From Chitinilyticum aquatile DSM 21506 (GTDB lineage Bacteria > Pseudomonadota > Gammaproteobacteria > Burkholderiales > Chitinibacteraceae), in NCBI RefSeq assembly GCF_000430805.1, contig NZ_AUMS01000007.1, positions 62,001 to 126,000 of the forward strand: a stretch of DNA of 64,000 bases. Reading direction: 5' to 3'. The translations under genes were made by a program, and so were the position numbers. Shown in pieces: positions 23,098 to 30,740 of the stretch. Within the stretch, counting starts at the first letter, position 1. The number at the start of each line of letters is the position of its first letter. Below the pieces are notes generated by a model that was given only the letters and a program-made list of their open reading frames with translations, was not told the origin of the DNA and made no database searches.

Positions 23098-23913
23098 ATG
23101 TCCCAGCAAGAAAATTACGCCCAGACCATCGCTACCGAAGCCCGCAAGCCGGTGGTGCTGTTCGATGAATTCGACAACGAACGCCAGATCGCCCTTCCGG
23201 TCGGCTACCAACTGCACGACTGCGAGCACCTGCTGCCACACCCGCGCCGCGCCACCGGCCGGACCACGCTGCACGACACTGACAGCTTCATCGCCTACGC
23301 CAAGCGCATCGGCTCGCTGACTTCGACGGCCATCTACATCAACGCCGATTACGCCAAGAACCAGGTCAGCGCCGTGGCCATCTTCAACGACCACGAAGAC
23401 CAGCCGGGCTGGCGCGACCACACCGCCACCCTGCAGCCGCGCATTACCGAAGAATGGAAGACCTGGACGGCTGGCAGCGGGCAGTGGAAAAAGCAGATCG
23501 ATTTCGCCCACTTCCTCGAACAGAACCTGCCCGACATCGTCGCCCCGAACGGCAGCGACGTGCTGACCTTCGTCACCCAGCTGGAAGAGCAGCGCAACGT
23601 CAAATACCGCAGCGGCGTGAACCTGCAGAACGGCATGGTGCAGATCGAATTCGTGGAAGACGGCAGCGACGCCACCAAGGGCAAGCTCGAACTCTTCAAG
23701 GAATTCACCATCGGCGTGCGCCCCTTCTTCGGCGGCGAGGCCTACAGCGTGAAAGCCGCACTGCGCTATCGCATCGACCGCAACAGCGGCGAAATCGCCT
23801 TCATGTACGAGCTGCAGCGCCCTGAAAAGATCATCGAAGACGCCGCCAAGGTGATCGTCGACAGCATCAAGGAACAGGCCGGCTTCCCGGTCTTCTTTGG
23901 TACCCCGAACTAA
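23098..23913 (+). CDS. DUF2303 family phage protein
   Basis: A 271-residue protein (MSQQENYAQTIATEARKPVV) with the DUF2303 layout: HTDSFIAY-like early motif (LHDTDSFIAYAKRIGS), TAIYINADY, HTATLQPRITEEWKTW, then a beta-rich C-terminal half. DUF2303 proteins are common in early regions beside recombination genes, and their role is not established. No recombinase is visible beside it here. It follows its neighbour by 40 bases with a clear AAGGAAACACC ribosome site. Confidence 0.88.
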   Translation: MSQQENYAQTIATEARKPVVLFDEFDNERQIALPVGYQLHDCEHLLPHPRRATGRTTLHDTDSFIAYAKRIGSLTSTAIYINADYAKNQVSAVAIFNDHEDQPGWRDHTATLQPRITEEWKTWTAGSGQWKKQIDFAHFLEQNLPDIVAPNGSDVLTFVTQLEEQRNVKYRSGVNLQNGMVQIEFVEDGSDATKGKLELFKEFTIGVRPFFGGEAYSVKAALRYRIDRNSGEIAFMYELQRPEKIIEDAAKVIVDSIKEQAGFPVFFGTPN

Positions 23914-23941
23914 GCCGCCCCAACCAGCCAAAGGAAACACC

Positions 23942-24145
23942 ATGACCCCATTCAAATTCGATCTTAACCAGCACGTAACGCTCGCCATGTCCGGCGAGCA
24001 AGGCGTGGTGATCGGCCGCGCGGAATTCAACAACCGCGAGCCGTGGTACTTCGTTCGCTACGTGAACACGAACGGCCAGCAAACCGAAAACTGGCAGGAC
24101 GAATCGGCGCTGAAGAACACCGTACAGGAAGACCCGCCGTACTAA
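23942..24145 (+). CDS. Small beta-rich phage protein
   Basis: A 67-residue protein (MTPFKFDLNQHVTLAMSGEQ) after AAGGAAACACC. The pattern is that of a small SH3-like barrel: GEQGVVIGRAEF, then EPWYFVRYVNTNGQQTENW. It resembles small KOW/Tudor-like proteins of phages. No function known. A longer frame from 23897 is rejected for lack of a ribosome site. Confidence 0.78.
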   Translation: MTPFKFDLNQHVTLAMSGEQGVVIGRAEFNNREPWYFVRYVNTNGQQTENWQDESALKNTVQEDPPY

Positions 24146-24215
24146 GCCCCCAGGCTGCAGCCGCTTGCCAGCAGGCGGCTGTGGCGTGGCGACTTGCCAC
24201 CCTCAGGAGAAAACC

Positions 24216-24362
24216 ATGCTCACCCTGATCCACTACCTCACCGACGACAGCGACGATCACAGCGTCATCAACGCCTGGAGCGCCGCCGGATGGCAAATCC
24301 GCGCCTGCTGGAACAGCAGCAGCCGCTTCCTCGCCCACAAAACACTGGAGCTGCAGCCATGA
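24216..24362 (+). CDS. 48-residue hypothetical protein
   Basis: The ATG at 24216 follows AGGAGAAAACC. The protein (MLTLIHYLTDDSDDHSVINA) is short and aromatic, with a Trp pair. Its stop overlaps the next ATG as ATGA. Nothing else can be said. Confidence 0.65.
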   Translation: MLTLIHYLTDDSDDHSVINAWSAAGWQIRACWNSSSRFLAHKTLELQP

Positions 24363-24640
24363 CATTCCTGCGCCTGATGATCGCGCTGGCCATCGCCCTG
24401 CTGGGCCTGGCCGCGCTCGCCAAAGCCGGGGTCGACAGCATCGTGCTGTACGGCCACCCCACCCACACGTTGCTGGCCATCCTCGGCTGCATCGCACTGG
24501 TAGCCGGCTTCGGCTGGCTGATTGACTTCTTCGACGAGCAGAACCATGGACCAACTGAAAGCCCTGTTCCTACTTGCGCTGCTGGCCACCGCCGGCACAG
24601 CAGCCCTGACCATCATTTTCATCATTCGCATCTGGATTGA
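24359..24640 (+). CDS. Small double-pass membrane protein
   Basis: A 93-residue protein (MTFLRLMIALAIALLGLAAL). Two hydrophobic segments, about 5-24 and 37-58, flank a short loop, followed by a His/Pro-rich tail. Its last third overlaps another small membrane frame (24546-24647). It is coupled to the gene before it by ATGA. The His-rich tail may be an out-of-frame consequence of that overlap. Confidence 0.62.
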   Translation: MTFLRLMIALAIALLGLAALAKAGVDSIVLYGHPTHTLLAILGCIALVAGFGWLIDFFDEQNHGPTESPVPTCAAGHRRHSSPDHHFHHSHLD

Positions 24641-24647
24641 GGGGTAG
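24546..24647 (+). CDS. 33-residue single-pass membrane peptide overlapping its neighbour
   Basis: From ATG 24546 the peptide begins MDQLKALFLLALLATAGT, continues as a hydrophobic helix and ends FIIRIWIEG. It lies in the +1 frame of the 93-residue gene and ends 3 bases before the next GTG. The ribosome site is weak. The hydrophobic profile is unlikely to arise by chance. Confidence 0.5.
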   Translation: MDQLKALFLLALLATAGTAALTIIFIIRIWIEG

Positions 24648-24650
24648 GCC

Positions 24651-25025
24651 GTGAGCGAACAACACAACGACGATCCGAACAGCAAGGACGCTAGCTTTTC
24701 CTGCAAGCTGAAAGCGGATGACGGCTACACCTATGAGCTTACTGGTGCGCGTATCAGTGCAAACCAGTGGGGCGATATTGTCGCCATCGTACAGGGCGGG
24801 AAATCATTAAAGACTACCGAGAAGCAGCGCAGCGAACTGCTTGGCGAGCTCAAAGAGCTGTCTTCAGCGATGACTCTATTGAGCTGGAATTCTGACCCAC
24901 TTGCCGTCCAGATCAAGCTTGGCCAGCTCGCCAACAGGATCGCTGCCGCAATCGCCAGCGTGGAGGGCGGAAGCGAAAAATTCAATTACGGGCATATCCC
25001 GATTGAGCCGGAGGCCGCAGCATGA
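24651..25025 (+). CDS. Hypothetical phage protein
   Basis: A 124-residue acidic protein with a GTG start (MSEQHNDDPNSKDASFSCKL). An N-terminal beta-rich part (TYELTGARISANQWGDIVAI) is followed by helices. Its stop overlaps the dNMP kinase ATG. No family recognised. Confidence 0.72.
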   Translation: MSEQHNDDPNSKDASFSCKLKADDGYTYELTGARISANQWGDIVAIVQGGKSLKTTEKQRSELLGELKELSSAMTLLSWNSDPLAVQIKLGQLANRIAAAIASVEGGSEKFNYGHIPIEPEAAA

Positions 25026-25699
25026 CCCGCCCCATCATCGGCCTCACCGGCCTCGCCGGCAGCGGCAAAGACACCGTAGCCGATCACCTCTGCGCCGTGC
25101 ACGGCTTCGCGCGTCTCGCCTACGCCGACAAGCTGCGCGAAGAAGTCGCACACGCTTGGGGTATCGACCTGCAGCCTTTGCTGACGCGCGAAAACAAGGA
25201 AATACCTACGCCGGTACTCGCGTTGGCCAATTGCCAGTGCAGCCGCTTCAAACTCGCGATGTACCAGCTGCTGATCAGCGACGCGGATGACCCGAACGAC
25301 CCCGCCACCGACGAAAAATGGCACCTTGAGCTCACCCAGCCGCGCAGCCCGCGCTGGATCATGCAGCGCTGGGGCACCGACTTCCGCCGCGCCTGGTTCG
25401 GCGACAGCTACTGGCGCGACGCGCTGGCCCACCAGCTGGCCGACATCAGCGGCCCCGTCGTCATCACCGACGTGCGCTTCGACGACGAAGCCATCCAGCT
25501 CAGCCAGCTTGGCGGCGAAATCTGGCACATCACCCGCCCCAACCTCGCCCCGGTCGAAGGCCACGCCAGCGAACGCGGCATCGCCACCTGCTACATCGAC
25601 CGCTGGCTGGACAACGCAAGCAGCACCGCCCACCTGCACGGGCTCGCCAGCATTTTTCTAGACACCATGATCTACGCCCAGGAAGGAAAAGCAGCATGA
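25022..25699 (+). CDS. Deoxynucleoside monophosphate kinase
   Basis: A 225-residue protein with an N-terminal P-loop (GLTGLAGSGKDTVADHL) at residues 7-23, then AYADKLREEVAHAWGID and a later WIMQRWGTDFRRAWFGD segment with VVITDVRFDDEA. These are the marks of phage dNMP kinases of the gp1/DUF group, which raise dNTP supply for replication. Some phages use them on modified nucleotides. The gene is coupled to its neighbours by ATGA on both sides. Cytoplasmic, no signal. Confidence 0.9.
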   Translation: MTRPIIGLTGLAGSGKDTVADHLCAVHGFARLAYADKLREEVAHAWGIDLQPLLTRENKEIPTPVLALANCQCSRFKLAMYQLLISDADDPNDPATDEKWHLELTQPRSPRWIMQRWGTDFRRAWFGDSYWRDALAHQLADISGPVVITDVRFDDEAIQLSQLGGEIWHITRPNLAPVEGHASERGIATCYIDRWLDNASSTAHLHGLASIFLDTMIYAQEGKAA

Positions 25700-25983
25700 C
25701 TCCCGACCAGCAACTCCTCCACAAGCTCGACTTGCTGATCGACCACCTCAGCCAGCCGCGCGCCGTTATCCCGCCCGAAAAGCAACTCTGGTCCGGCGCC
25801 GCCTGCGCTGAATACCTGGGCGTCAGCACCGCGCACTTCCAGCAGCGCATCGCCCCGCTGTCGCACTTCCCCGCCGCCATCGAGCTGCCCACCGCCACCG
25901 GCAAGAACAATCAACGCCGCTGGAAGATGGTGGAAGTGATCCGCTGGGCGGAATCCCTCAAGCAGGAGAAGAAAGCAGCATGA
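25696..25983 (+). CDS. AlpA/excisionase-like DNA-binding protein
   Basis: A 95-residue protein. Residues about 30-90 form a winged HTH with LWSGAACAEYLGVSTAHFQQ, then a basic wing (ATGKNNQRRWKMVEVIRWAE). Such domains occur in AlpA-like activators and in excisionases. Placement in the pL operon some 5 kb before int would suit an excisionase, and it is the only candidate here. The end is rich in Lys. Coupled by overlaps on both sides. Confidence 0.7.
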   Translation: MTPDQQLLHKLDLLIDHLSQPRAVIPPEKQLWSGAACAEYLGVSTAHFQQRIAPLSHFPAAIELPTATGKNNQRRWKMVEVIRWAESLKQEKKAA

Positions 25984-26192
25984 GCCACGCGCAAGCCATG
26001 TGTATGCAGGCGTGCTACTCGGACGCCTGCACCCGGGCGCACATCAAGCGCAAATACCTGCCCGAGCTGATTGCCGAGCGCAAAGCGTTCCTGCGCATGC
26101 CCGGCGTTGCACGGCACATGAAGCCGATTTTGCATGAGATGCGCCAGGTGATTATCGCCACGGCGCGCAAGCTGAAGGAGTACGAAGCATGA
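25980..26192 (+). CDS. Hypothetical basic protein
   Basis: A 70-residue helical protein (MSHAQAMCMQACYSDACTRA) with three Cys in the first 20 residues and a basic helical remainder. Overlaps its neighbours by ATGA on both sides. No family recognised. Confidence 0.65.
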   Translation: MSHAQAMCMQACYSDACTRAHIKRKYLPELIAERKAFLRMPGVARHMKPILHEMRQVIIATARKLKEYEA

Positions 26193-26722
26193 CCCCCGAA
26201 CAGATCAACGAGCTGCGCGAGCTGGCGCAGAGGGCAACGCAAGGTGTTTGGCGCTGGGATGGCGATTTTGTTGCTCTCCCCAGACCGCTTGATGCCCCGG
26301 CAATTATCTGTGAGCCATACCATCGGGAGTTGGATGGTCAATACATCGCCGCCGCGAACCCGCAAGCCATCCTCGCCCTGCTGGACGAGCTGGATGGGCT
26401 AAGAGCAGCAGTGCGTGAGCTGAGCTCAACACGCGACGATCTGGCTGAGAAGCTGGAAGCGCTGGAGAAGCAGGAGCCGGTTGCCGTGCCGGAGGGGTAT
26501 GTGCCGATCAAGCGCAGTACGCTGCAAGGGCTTGTTGATCTGTGGAATCTGAAAGGACGCGGGCGCAGCGGATCACCGCAGCATGGGCACACCATCCCCG
26601 ACATTTGGGATCAGGGAAATCCAGAAGGAATTGCCGGCAAGCCGTGCGCCGAATGCACCATGTATGACGAGGCACGCGCCGCACTCGCCGCCGCACCGCA
26701 ACCCGACAACAAGGAGTCCTGA
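26189..26722 (+). CDS. Ea22/Ead-like phage protein
   Basis: A 177-residue protein (MTPEQINELRELAQRATQGV) with the Ea22-like signature YIAAANPQAILALLDELDGL followed by a coiled coil (about 65-98) and EPVAVPEGYVPIKRSTLQGL. Ea22-like proteins are common in lambdoid early left regions; they are host-physiology modulators of unclear action. The C-terminal part includes a CAEC pair, possibly metal-binding. Confidence 0.82.
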   Translation: MTPEQINELRELAQRATQGVWRWDGDFVALPRPLDAPAIICEPYHRELDGQYIAAANPQAILALLDELDGLRAAVRELSSTRDDLAEKLEALEKQEPVAVPEGYVPIKRSTLQGLVDLWNLKGRGRSGSPQHGHTIPDIWDQGNPEGIAGKPCAECTMYDEARAALAAAPQPDNKES

Positions 26723-26724
26723 GC

Positions 26725-26940
26725 ATGAACACATTTGCAATGTGGCTTGGCTATGCAGTCATGGCGTGCGCCGGGGTTGTGGCGACCATTTGGCTTTTCT
26801 TTTGGTGCCTCGACTTCGCATTCAAAAGGCTGAAGCTGATGCCAGCGCTGCTTGAATTTGTTGAATGGAAACAGGAAGCCAAGCGCGACTGCCTACAGGC
26901 TGCCGCCGCCCCGCAGCCCAAGGAGAACGGACAATGCTGA
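26725..26940 (+). CDS. Small membrane protein with cytoplasmic tail
   Basis: A 71-residue protein (MNTFAMWLGYAVMACAGVVA) with one strongly hydrophobic helix at about 5-32 and a basic/helical tail ending APQPKENGQC. It starts 2 bases after the Ea22-like stop, and the next gene begins inside its last codons. Function unknown. Confidence 0.75.
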   Translation: MNTFAMWLGYAVMACAGVVATIWLFFWCLDFAFKRLKLMPALLEFVEWKQEAKRDCLQAAAAPQPKENGQC

Positions 26941-27818
26941 GTGATGAACAGATTGAAGAATTAAACATCCAGACTATTTCCAAATGGAATGCTGGCGCTG
27001 ACAGTCATAATCAGTGGGACAGTCTTGGAGATGATGAAAGGAGGGAACTGTTCGCCCGCGCCATCGAAGCCGCCGCCCGCCGTGAGGCGCTGGAAGAGTC
27101 GGCGAAGATGTGCGAGTCCCGCACTTGCACTGTCAGCATGTTTGCCACTTCCCGCGAGGCGACAACCCACAATCGTGCGGTAACTGGCGATGCCGCTGCA
27201 ATCCGCGCCCTGATCGACCAGCCCGCCCCGAGCGAGTCGCACACCATCAGCGTTGACGATTTGGCAGCACATATCGGGTTCACCGACGCAGACATGGCTG
27301 ATGCTCGCCAGTGGGCGAAGGGCTGCGATAACAAGGCGAACTATTTTGTCGAAGCCACCTATATGGTCAGCGACGCGCTGCCGGTGGCAACTGTCAAGGA
27401 TTCCTTGACAACTGGGGCCGGCGACGCGCTACCAGATCATTGCGCAGACATCGAGTTTTCCGAACTGTTCGCGGCATGGTGGGAAGATCACGGGCAATTT
27501 GTCCGGTCTGGCGGCGGGAAGTATGAGCGGTTTTTTGCATTTGAGGCATGGCGCTATTTGTACCCGCAACTAATCAGCGCCCGCGCAGCACTGGCACAGA
27601 GCGCCGACGCGGCGCGGCTGAACGAAATCGCGGACGAATACTACACACTTGAGCCGTTCTCATCTCCGACAGGCGGTAGGGATGACGCTGATGTGTGTTG
27701 GCGCGTGTTGCAGTGGCATTGCGGCGAACGGACGCCGCGTATTGTGGCCGTGGTCTACAAAGACGATCCGCGTGCAGCAATTGACGCCGCGATGCAGGGC
27801 AAGCAGGAGGGGGAGTGA
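26934..27818 (+). CDS. Large Ea22-associated hypothetical protein
   Basis: A 294-residue acidic protein starting at ATG 26934 (MLSDEQIEELNIQTISKWNA), with AAGGAGAACGGACA before it. The first 100 residues are helical (RAIEAAARREALEESAKMCE), and the rest includes WWEDHGQFVRSGGGKYERFF and a C-terminal AAIDAAMQGKQ. Similar modules recur in phage early proteins that combine small domains. No catalytic residues identified. An earlier start at 26865 lacks a ribosome site. Confidence 0.72.
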   Translation: MLSDEQIEELNIQTISKWNAGADSHNQWDSLGDDERRELFARAIEAAARREALEESAKMCESRTCTVSMFATSREATTHNRAVTGDAAAIRALIDQPAPSESHTISVDDLAAHIGFTDADMADARQWAKGCDNKANYFVEATYMVSDALPVATVKDSLTTGAGDALPDHCADIEFSELFAAWWEDHGQFVRSGGGKYERFFAFEAWRYLYPQLISARAALAQSADAARLNEIADEYYTLEPFSSPTGGRDDADVCWRVLQWHCGERTPRIVAVVYKDDPRAAIDAAMQGKQEGE

Positions 27819-28387
27819 TGGAAACACTAGCAAAAGGGGCAGCACTGACGCCCGAGACCTTCGCCGATTTTGTCACTCGACTACGCCATCACTGCCGTGG
27901 CGAAGGTGTCGACTGGCACTGCACAGCCGATGCCATGTTCACCGTTCAGGCAAAAAAGCGAACTTATGGTGTTGACCGAGATTACACCGATAAATGGGCT
28001 GTTTGCCTTGAAGATCAAAGCTGGTTAAGCCCACAAGCGTATTGGGATGACCTCGACGACGAAGAAAAAGCCAGTCTTGATGAAGCTGCGCAAAACGCGC
28101 ATGAATGCGCTTTTCTTGACCTTAGCGAGTATCAGAAATGGGATTTGCTGGGCGAATTAGACGACCACACCGTAACCGGTTACGAAGATGAATGGGAGCA
28201 CGTTTGCTCGCACTTCACCAAGGAGGCGGCAGACGCATTCATCCAGCGCAAGAAACACGATTACCGGCTCGGCCTGCGCGTGTACGTTGATGCGCAGACC
28301 CATTGCTGGGAATGGAACGCCATCAAGGAAGCGCTGATGGATGGCCGTCTAGTGTTGGCCGCCCAGCAGGGCAAGGAAGGTGCGTGA
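27818..28387 (+). CDS. Hypothetical phage protein, acidic
   Basis: A 189-residue protein (METLAKGAALTPETFADFVT). It contains the conserved-looking YTDKWAVCLEDQSWLSPQAY, an acidic segment (WDDLDDEEKASLDEAAQ) and a C-terminal KKHDYRLGLRVYVDAQTHCW. It starts with TGATG coupling and ends with the same. Family unknown; acidic content would allow a DNA-mimic role, but nothing proves it. Confidence 0.72.
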   Translation: METLAKGAALTPETFADFVTRLRHHCRGEGVDWHCTADAMFTVQAKKRTYGVDRDYTDKWAVCLEDQSWLSPQAYWDDLDDEEKASLDEAAQNAHECAFLDLSEYQKWDLLGELDDHTVTGYEDEWEHVCSHFTKEAADAFIQRKKHDYRLGLRVYVDAQTHCWEWNAIKEALMDGRLVLAAQQGKEGA

Positions 28388-28776
28388 TGGGCGAACCACT
28401 TTTCTACCTGCAGGACAGCCGGGGCTATGTTGGCAACGACATGATGTTTTGGGCGCAGGAAGGCGCCGGCTACACCACCGATCTGCGCAAGGCACAGAAA
28501 TACACGCTGGCCGAAGCTCAAGCGCAGCACGACTGCCGGCACACCGACATTCCGTGGCCGTGCGAATACATCGAGGCGCGTACCCGCCCAGCCGTGGACA
28601 TGCAGTACGTCAAACGTGACGAGGCGCTGGAAGGCTCGGGAATCATCCTGACCATAACGAAGCCAGAGAAGATCAAGAAGGAGCGGTTCCGCTGCTACGG
28701 CTGCGGCGTATTTCTAACCGCCGTCGATTACTACTGCGGGCCTTGCGGTCGCTGCGGGGCGGAGAACCGCCCATGA
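28387..28776 (+). CDS. Zinc-ribbon phage protein
   Basis: A 129-residue protein (MGEPLFYLQDSRGYVGNDMM) ending in a zinc-ribbon-like cluster: FRCYGCGVFLTAVDYYCGP, then CGRCGAENRP, with CxxC pairs spaced for one metal. The N-terminal half is a small mixed domain. It is coupled to the next zinc-knuckle gene by ATGA. Nucleic-acid or protein binding is likely; function unknown. Confidence 0.72.
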   Translation: MGEPLFYLQDSRGYVGNDMMFWAQEGAGYTTDLRKAQKYTLAEAQAQHDCRHTDIPWPCEYIEARTRPAVDMQYVKRDEALEGSGIILTITKPEKIKKERFRCYGCGVFLTAVDYYCGPCGRCGAENRP

Positions 28777-28961
28777 TCTGCCAAGGCTGCGACAACGACC
28801 GGCCGCCCTCTGACTTCCGCCACAACAGCAACGTGTGCCGCCTGTGCGTCAACAGACGGCAGCGCGAGCGCATGGCGGCAAAGCGTACTGGCGTGCCGGC
28901 GGCAATGGCGCTGCGGCTGCTGGAGCTGGGCGACCCTTTTAACAGAGGAATGATGCAATGA
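28773..28961 (+). CDS. Small zinc-finger protein
   Basis: A 62-residue protein (MICQGCDNDRPPSDFRHNSN) with CQGC and CRLC pairs 18 residues apart and a basic stretch RRQRERMAAKR between them and the C-terminus. It resembles tiny zinc-knuckle regulators common in phage early operons. Overlaps both neighbours. Confidence 0.72.
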   Translation: MICQGCDNDRPPSDFRHNSNVCRLCVNRRQRERMAAKRTGVPAAMALRLLELGDPFNRGMMQ

Positions 28962-29401
28962 AACGCTATTCAGACGATGAAATTATGGCGGCCATTCGGG
29001 CGGCGTGGCTGAAAGACACTCTCTCATGGTCACTACGGAAGTACGTCGGTGGTCGTTATCAAATTAACAGCGACCGCGCGCACATCCGCTGCTTAATTTC
29101 CGCATTCACAAGCTGCACGCCTGATATTCCAATGGATGTAATGCGCCGACGCGGTAAGAAACTCCAAGATCAAGGGCATCTTATTTTCGGTCACTATCGT
29201 CAAGGCGATGTGTGGCGCTTCCGCCCTCTGGAAGAGGAAGCAAACCACCTGATCGACCTGGCCGTGAAGTGGTGGCGGCACATGGGCTACAGCGAGGAAG
29301 AAATGCGGCCACAAGTAGAAGGCCATCGCCGTGCTGAGAATGAAGCGGAAATTCTCGCGGCATGTGGCGCTGCCGCTGAAATCGGGAGGGCGATGACGTG
29401 A
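28958..29401 (+). CDS. Hypothetical phage protein, HTH-like region
   Basis: A 147-residue protein (MKRYSDDEIMAAIRAAWLKD). The middle (MDVMRRRGKKLQDQGHLIFG) could be a winged-helix element. The C-terminal 60 residues are helical (KWWRHMGYSEEEMRPQVEGH). No family recognised. GTGA coupling follows. Confidence 0.65.
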   Translation: MKRYSDDEIMAAIRAAWLKDTLSWSLRKYVGGRYQINSDRAHIRCLISAFTSCTPDIPMDVMRRRGKKLQDQGHLIFGHYRQGDVWRFRPLEEEANHLIDLAVKWWRHMGYSEEEMRPQVEGHRRAENEAEILAACGAAAEIGRAMT

Positions 29402-29550
29402 GCAACCTACCCTATGGCGTGCTGATCTTCTTGGTTGGCATGCTGCTCGGAAACATGCCGGGTGACGATCAGACCATGGCCGACTGCCGCGCAATCGGCA
29501 TCGCAAAGATGATCAGCGGAGGGTATATCCAGTGCAAACCAGCACCATGA
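29398..29550 (+). CDS. 50-residue membrane-associated peptide
   Basis: A GTG start overlapping the previous stop. The first 22 residues (MSNLPYGVLIFLVGMLLGNM) are one hydrophobic helix, and the rest contains two Cys (DCRAIGIAKMISGGYIQCK). A small membrane protein; the ending overlaps the next gene. Confidence 0.6.
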   Translation: MSNLPYGVLIFLVGMLLGNMPGDDQTMADCRAIGIAKMISGGYIQCKPAP

Positions 29551-29714
29551 CCCATCGCCCCAGCGGAACAATGTGCCAAGGCTGCGTAACCGCCCTGCTC
29601 CAAAACTGCAGCGGACTCCCATTCCACACCATGCCGGTGATGAAAACCGACAAGGACGGAACGAAGGTAGTCCGATGTACGAAATTCATTGCTTACCCAC
29701 CAAAGCCCCGCTGA
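29547..29714 (+). CDS. Small Cys-rich protein
   Basis: A 55-residue protein (MTHRPSGTMCQGCVTALLQN) with CQGC, a later Cys in LQNCSG and a C-terminal RCTKF. It may be a zinc-binding mini-protein like its neighbours upstream. Overlaps the previous stop as ATGA. A terminator-like hairpin straddles its stop codon. Confidence 0.6.
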   Translation: MTHRPSGTMCQGCVTALLQNCSGLPFHTMPVMKTDKDGTKVVRCTKFIAYPPKPR

Positions 29715-29727
29715 TGCGGGGATTTCT
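29706..29727 (+). terminator. Weak terminator-like hairpin before the methyltransferase
   Basis: CCCCGC-TGAT-GCGGGG, with the stop codon TGA inside the loop, followed by ATTTCT. The T-run is poor. Confidence 0.4.
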
Positions 29728-29742
29728 ACGCCCGGAGCATCC

Positions 29743-30663
29743 ATGAAAGCAATCGACCTATTCGCCGGTGCCGGCGGATTTTCAACCGGCGCACGCATGG
29801 CTGGCGTGCAAGTCGTGTGGGCGGCCAATCACTGGCAGTCTGCCGTCGAAGTCCACGCCGCAAACCATCCCGAGGCTGCGCACGTCTGCCAGGATTTGCA
29901 TCAGGCCGACTGGCAGCGTGTACCGGTGCATGATCTGCTGCTCGCCTCGCCCTGCTGCCAGGGCCACAGCAAGGCACGCGGCAAGGCCAACGGAAACCCG
30001 CAGCACGACAACAGCCGCAGCACCGCATGGGCTGTTGTCAGCGCCGCCGAGTATCACCGGCCAGCCTTTGCCGTGATCGAAAACGTACCGGAATTTGTGC
30101 AATGGTCGCTCTACCCGGCATGGCGTATGGCGATGGAAGCGCTCGGCTACTGTCTGAGTCCGCATATCGTGGACGCCGCTGATCATGGCGTTCCGCAGCA
30201 CCGGCAGCGGCTTTTCATCGTCGCCGCCCGGGCGAAACACCCCCTGCTGCTGAACCTGCCGCGCCGTGAGCATGTTCCGGCCAGCAGCTTTATCGACCTG
30301 AACGCTGGAAACTGGTCGCCCATTGATAAGCCAGGCCGGGCCAAGGCCACACTTGAACGCATCGCCAATGGCCGCCGCCAGCACGGCGACACCTTCCTTG
30401 CTCCGTATTTCGGATCAGGATCTGGACTGACAGGTCGCGGCATTCACCGCCCCATCGGCACGATCACCACCCGGGATCGCTGGGCAATCATCCACGGCGA
30501 CCGCATGCGCATGCTGGCTGCCAACGAATGCCGCGCAGCAATGGGATTTCCGGACGATTACCAGCTACCAGCGCAGCACCGGCTGGCCGTGCACATGCTG
30601 GGCAATGCCGTATGCCCGCCCGTTGCGCGTGATGTGATCGAAGCGATGCGATGGGCAGCCTGA
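29743..30663 (+). CDS. DNA (cytosine-5) methyltransferase, orphan
   Basis: A 306-residue protein starting at ATG 29743 with a GGAGC site. C5-methyltransferase motifs are in order: I IDLFAGAGGFSTGA (residues 4-17), IV SPCCQGHS with the catalytic Cys near residue 72, VI AVIENVPEF, VIII QHRQRLFIVAARA and X GNAVCPPVAR near the end. The target-recognition region lies around 190-250. No restriction endonuclease gene is adjacent, so it is an orphan enzyme, probably protecting phage DNA from host nucleases. It closes the early operon and converges with int. Confidence 0.96.
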   Translation: MKAIDLFAGAGGFSTGARMAGVQVVWAANHWQSAVEVHAANHPEAAHVCQDLHQADWQRVPVHDLLLASPCCQGHSKARGKANGNPQHDNSRSTAWAVVSAAEYHRPAFAVIENVPEFVQWSLYPAWRMAMEALGYCLSPHIVDAADHGVPQHRQRLFIVAARAKHPLLLNLPRREHVPASSFIDLNAGNWSPIDKPGRAKATLERIANGRRQHGDTFLAPYFGSGSGLTGRGIHRPIGTITTRDRWAIIHGDRMRMLAANECRAAMGFPDDYQLPAQHRLAVHMLGNAVCPPVARDVIEAMRWAA

Positions 30664-30718
30664 GTTATCCGGAAATACCGGACAACTGCCCGCGCAGCTC
30701 GCTCTGTTTTGAACACCA

Positions 30719-30740
30719 GCCCGCAGCAGCGGGCTTTCTT
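30719..30740 (+). terminator. Terminator between methyltransferase and integrase
   Basis: GCCCGC-AGCA-GCGGGC followed by TTTCTTC. It faces the plus-strand early operon; the convergent int stop codon lies just after it. Confidence 0.8.
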
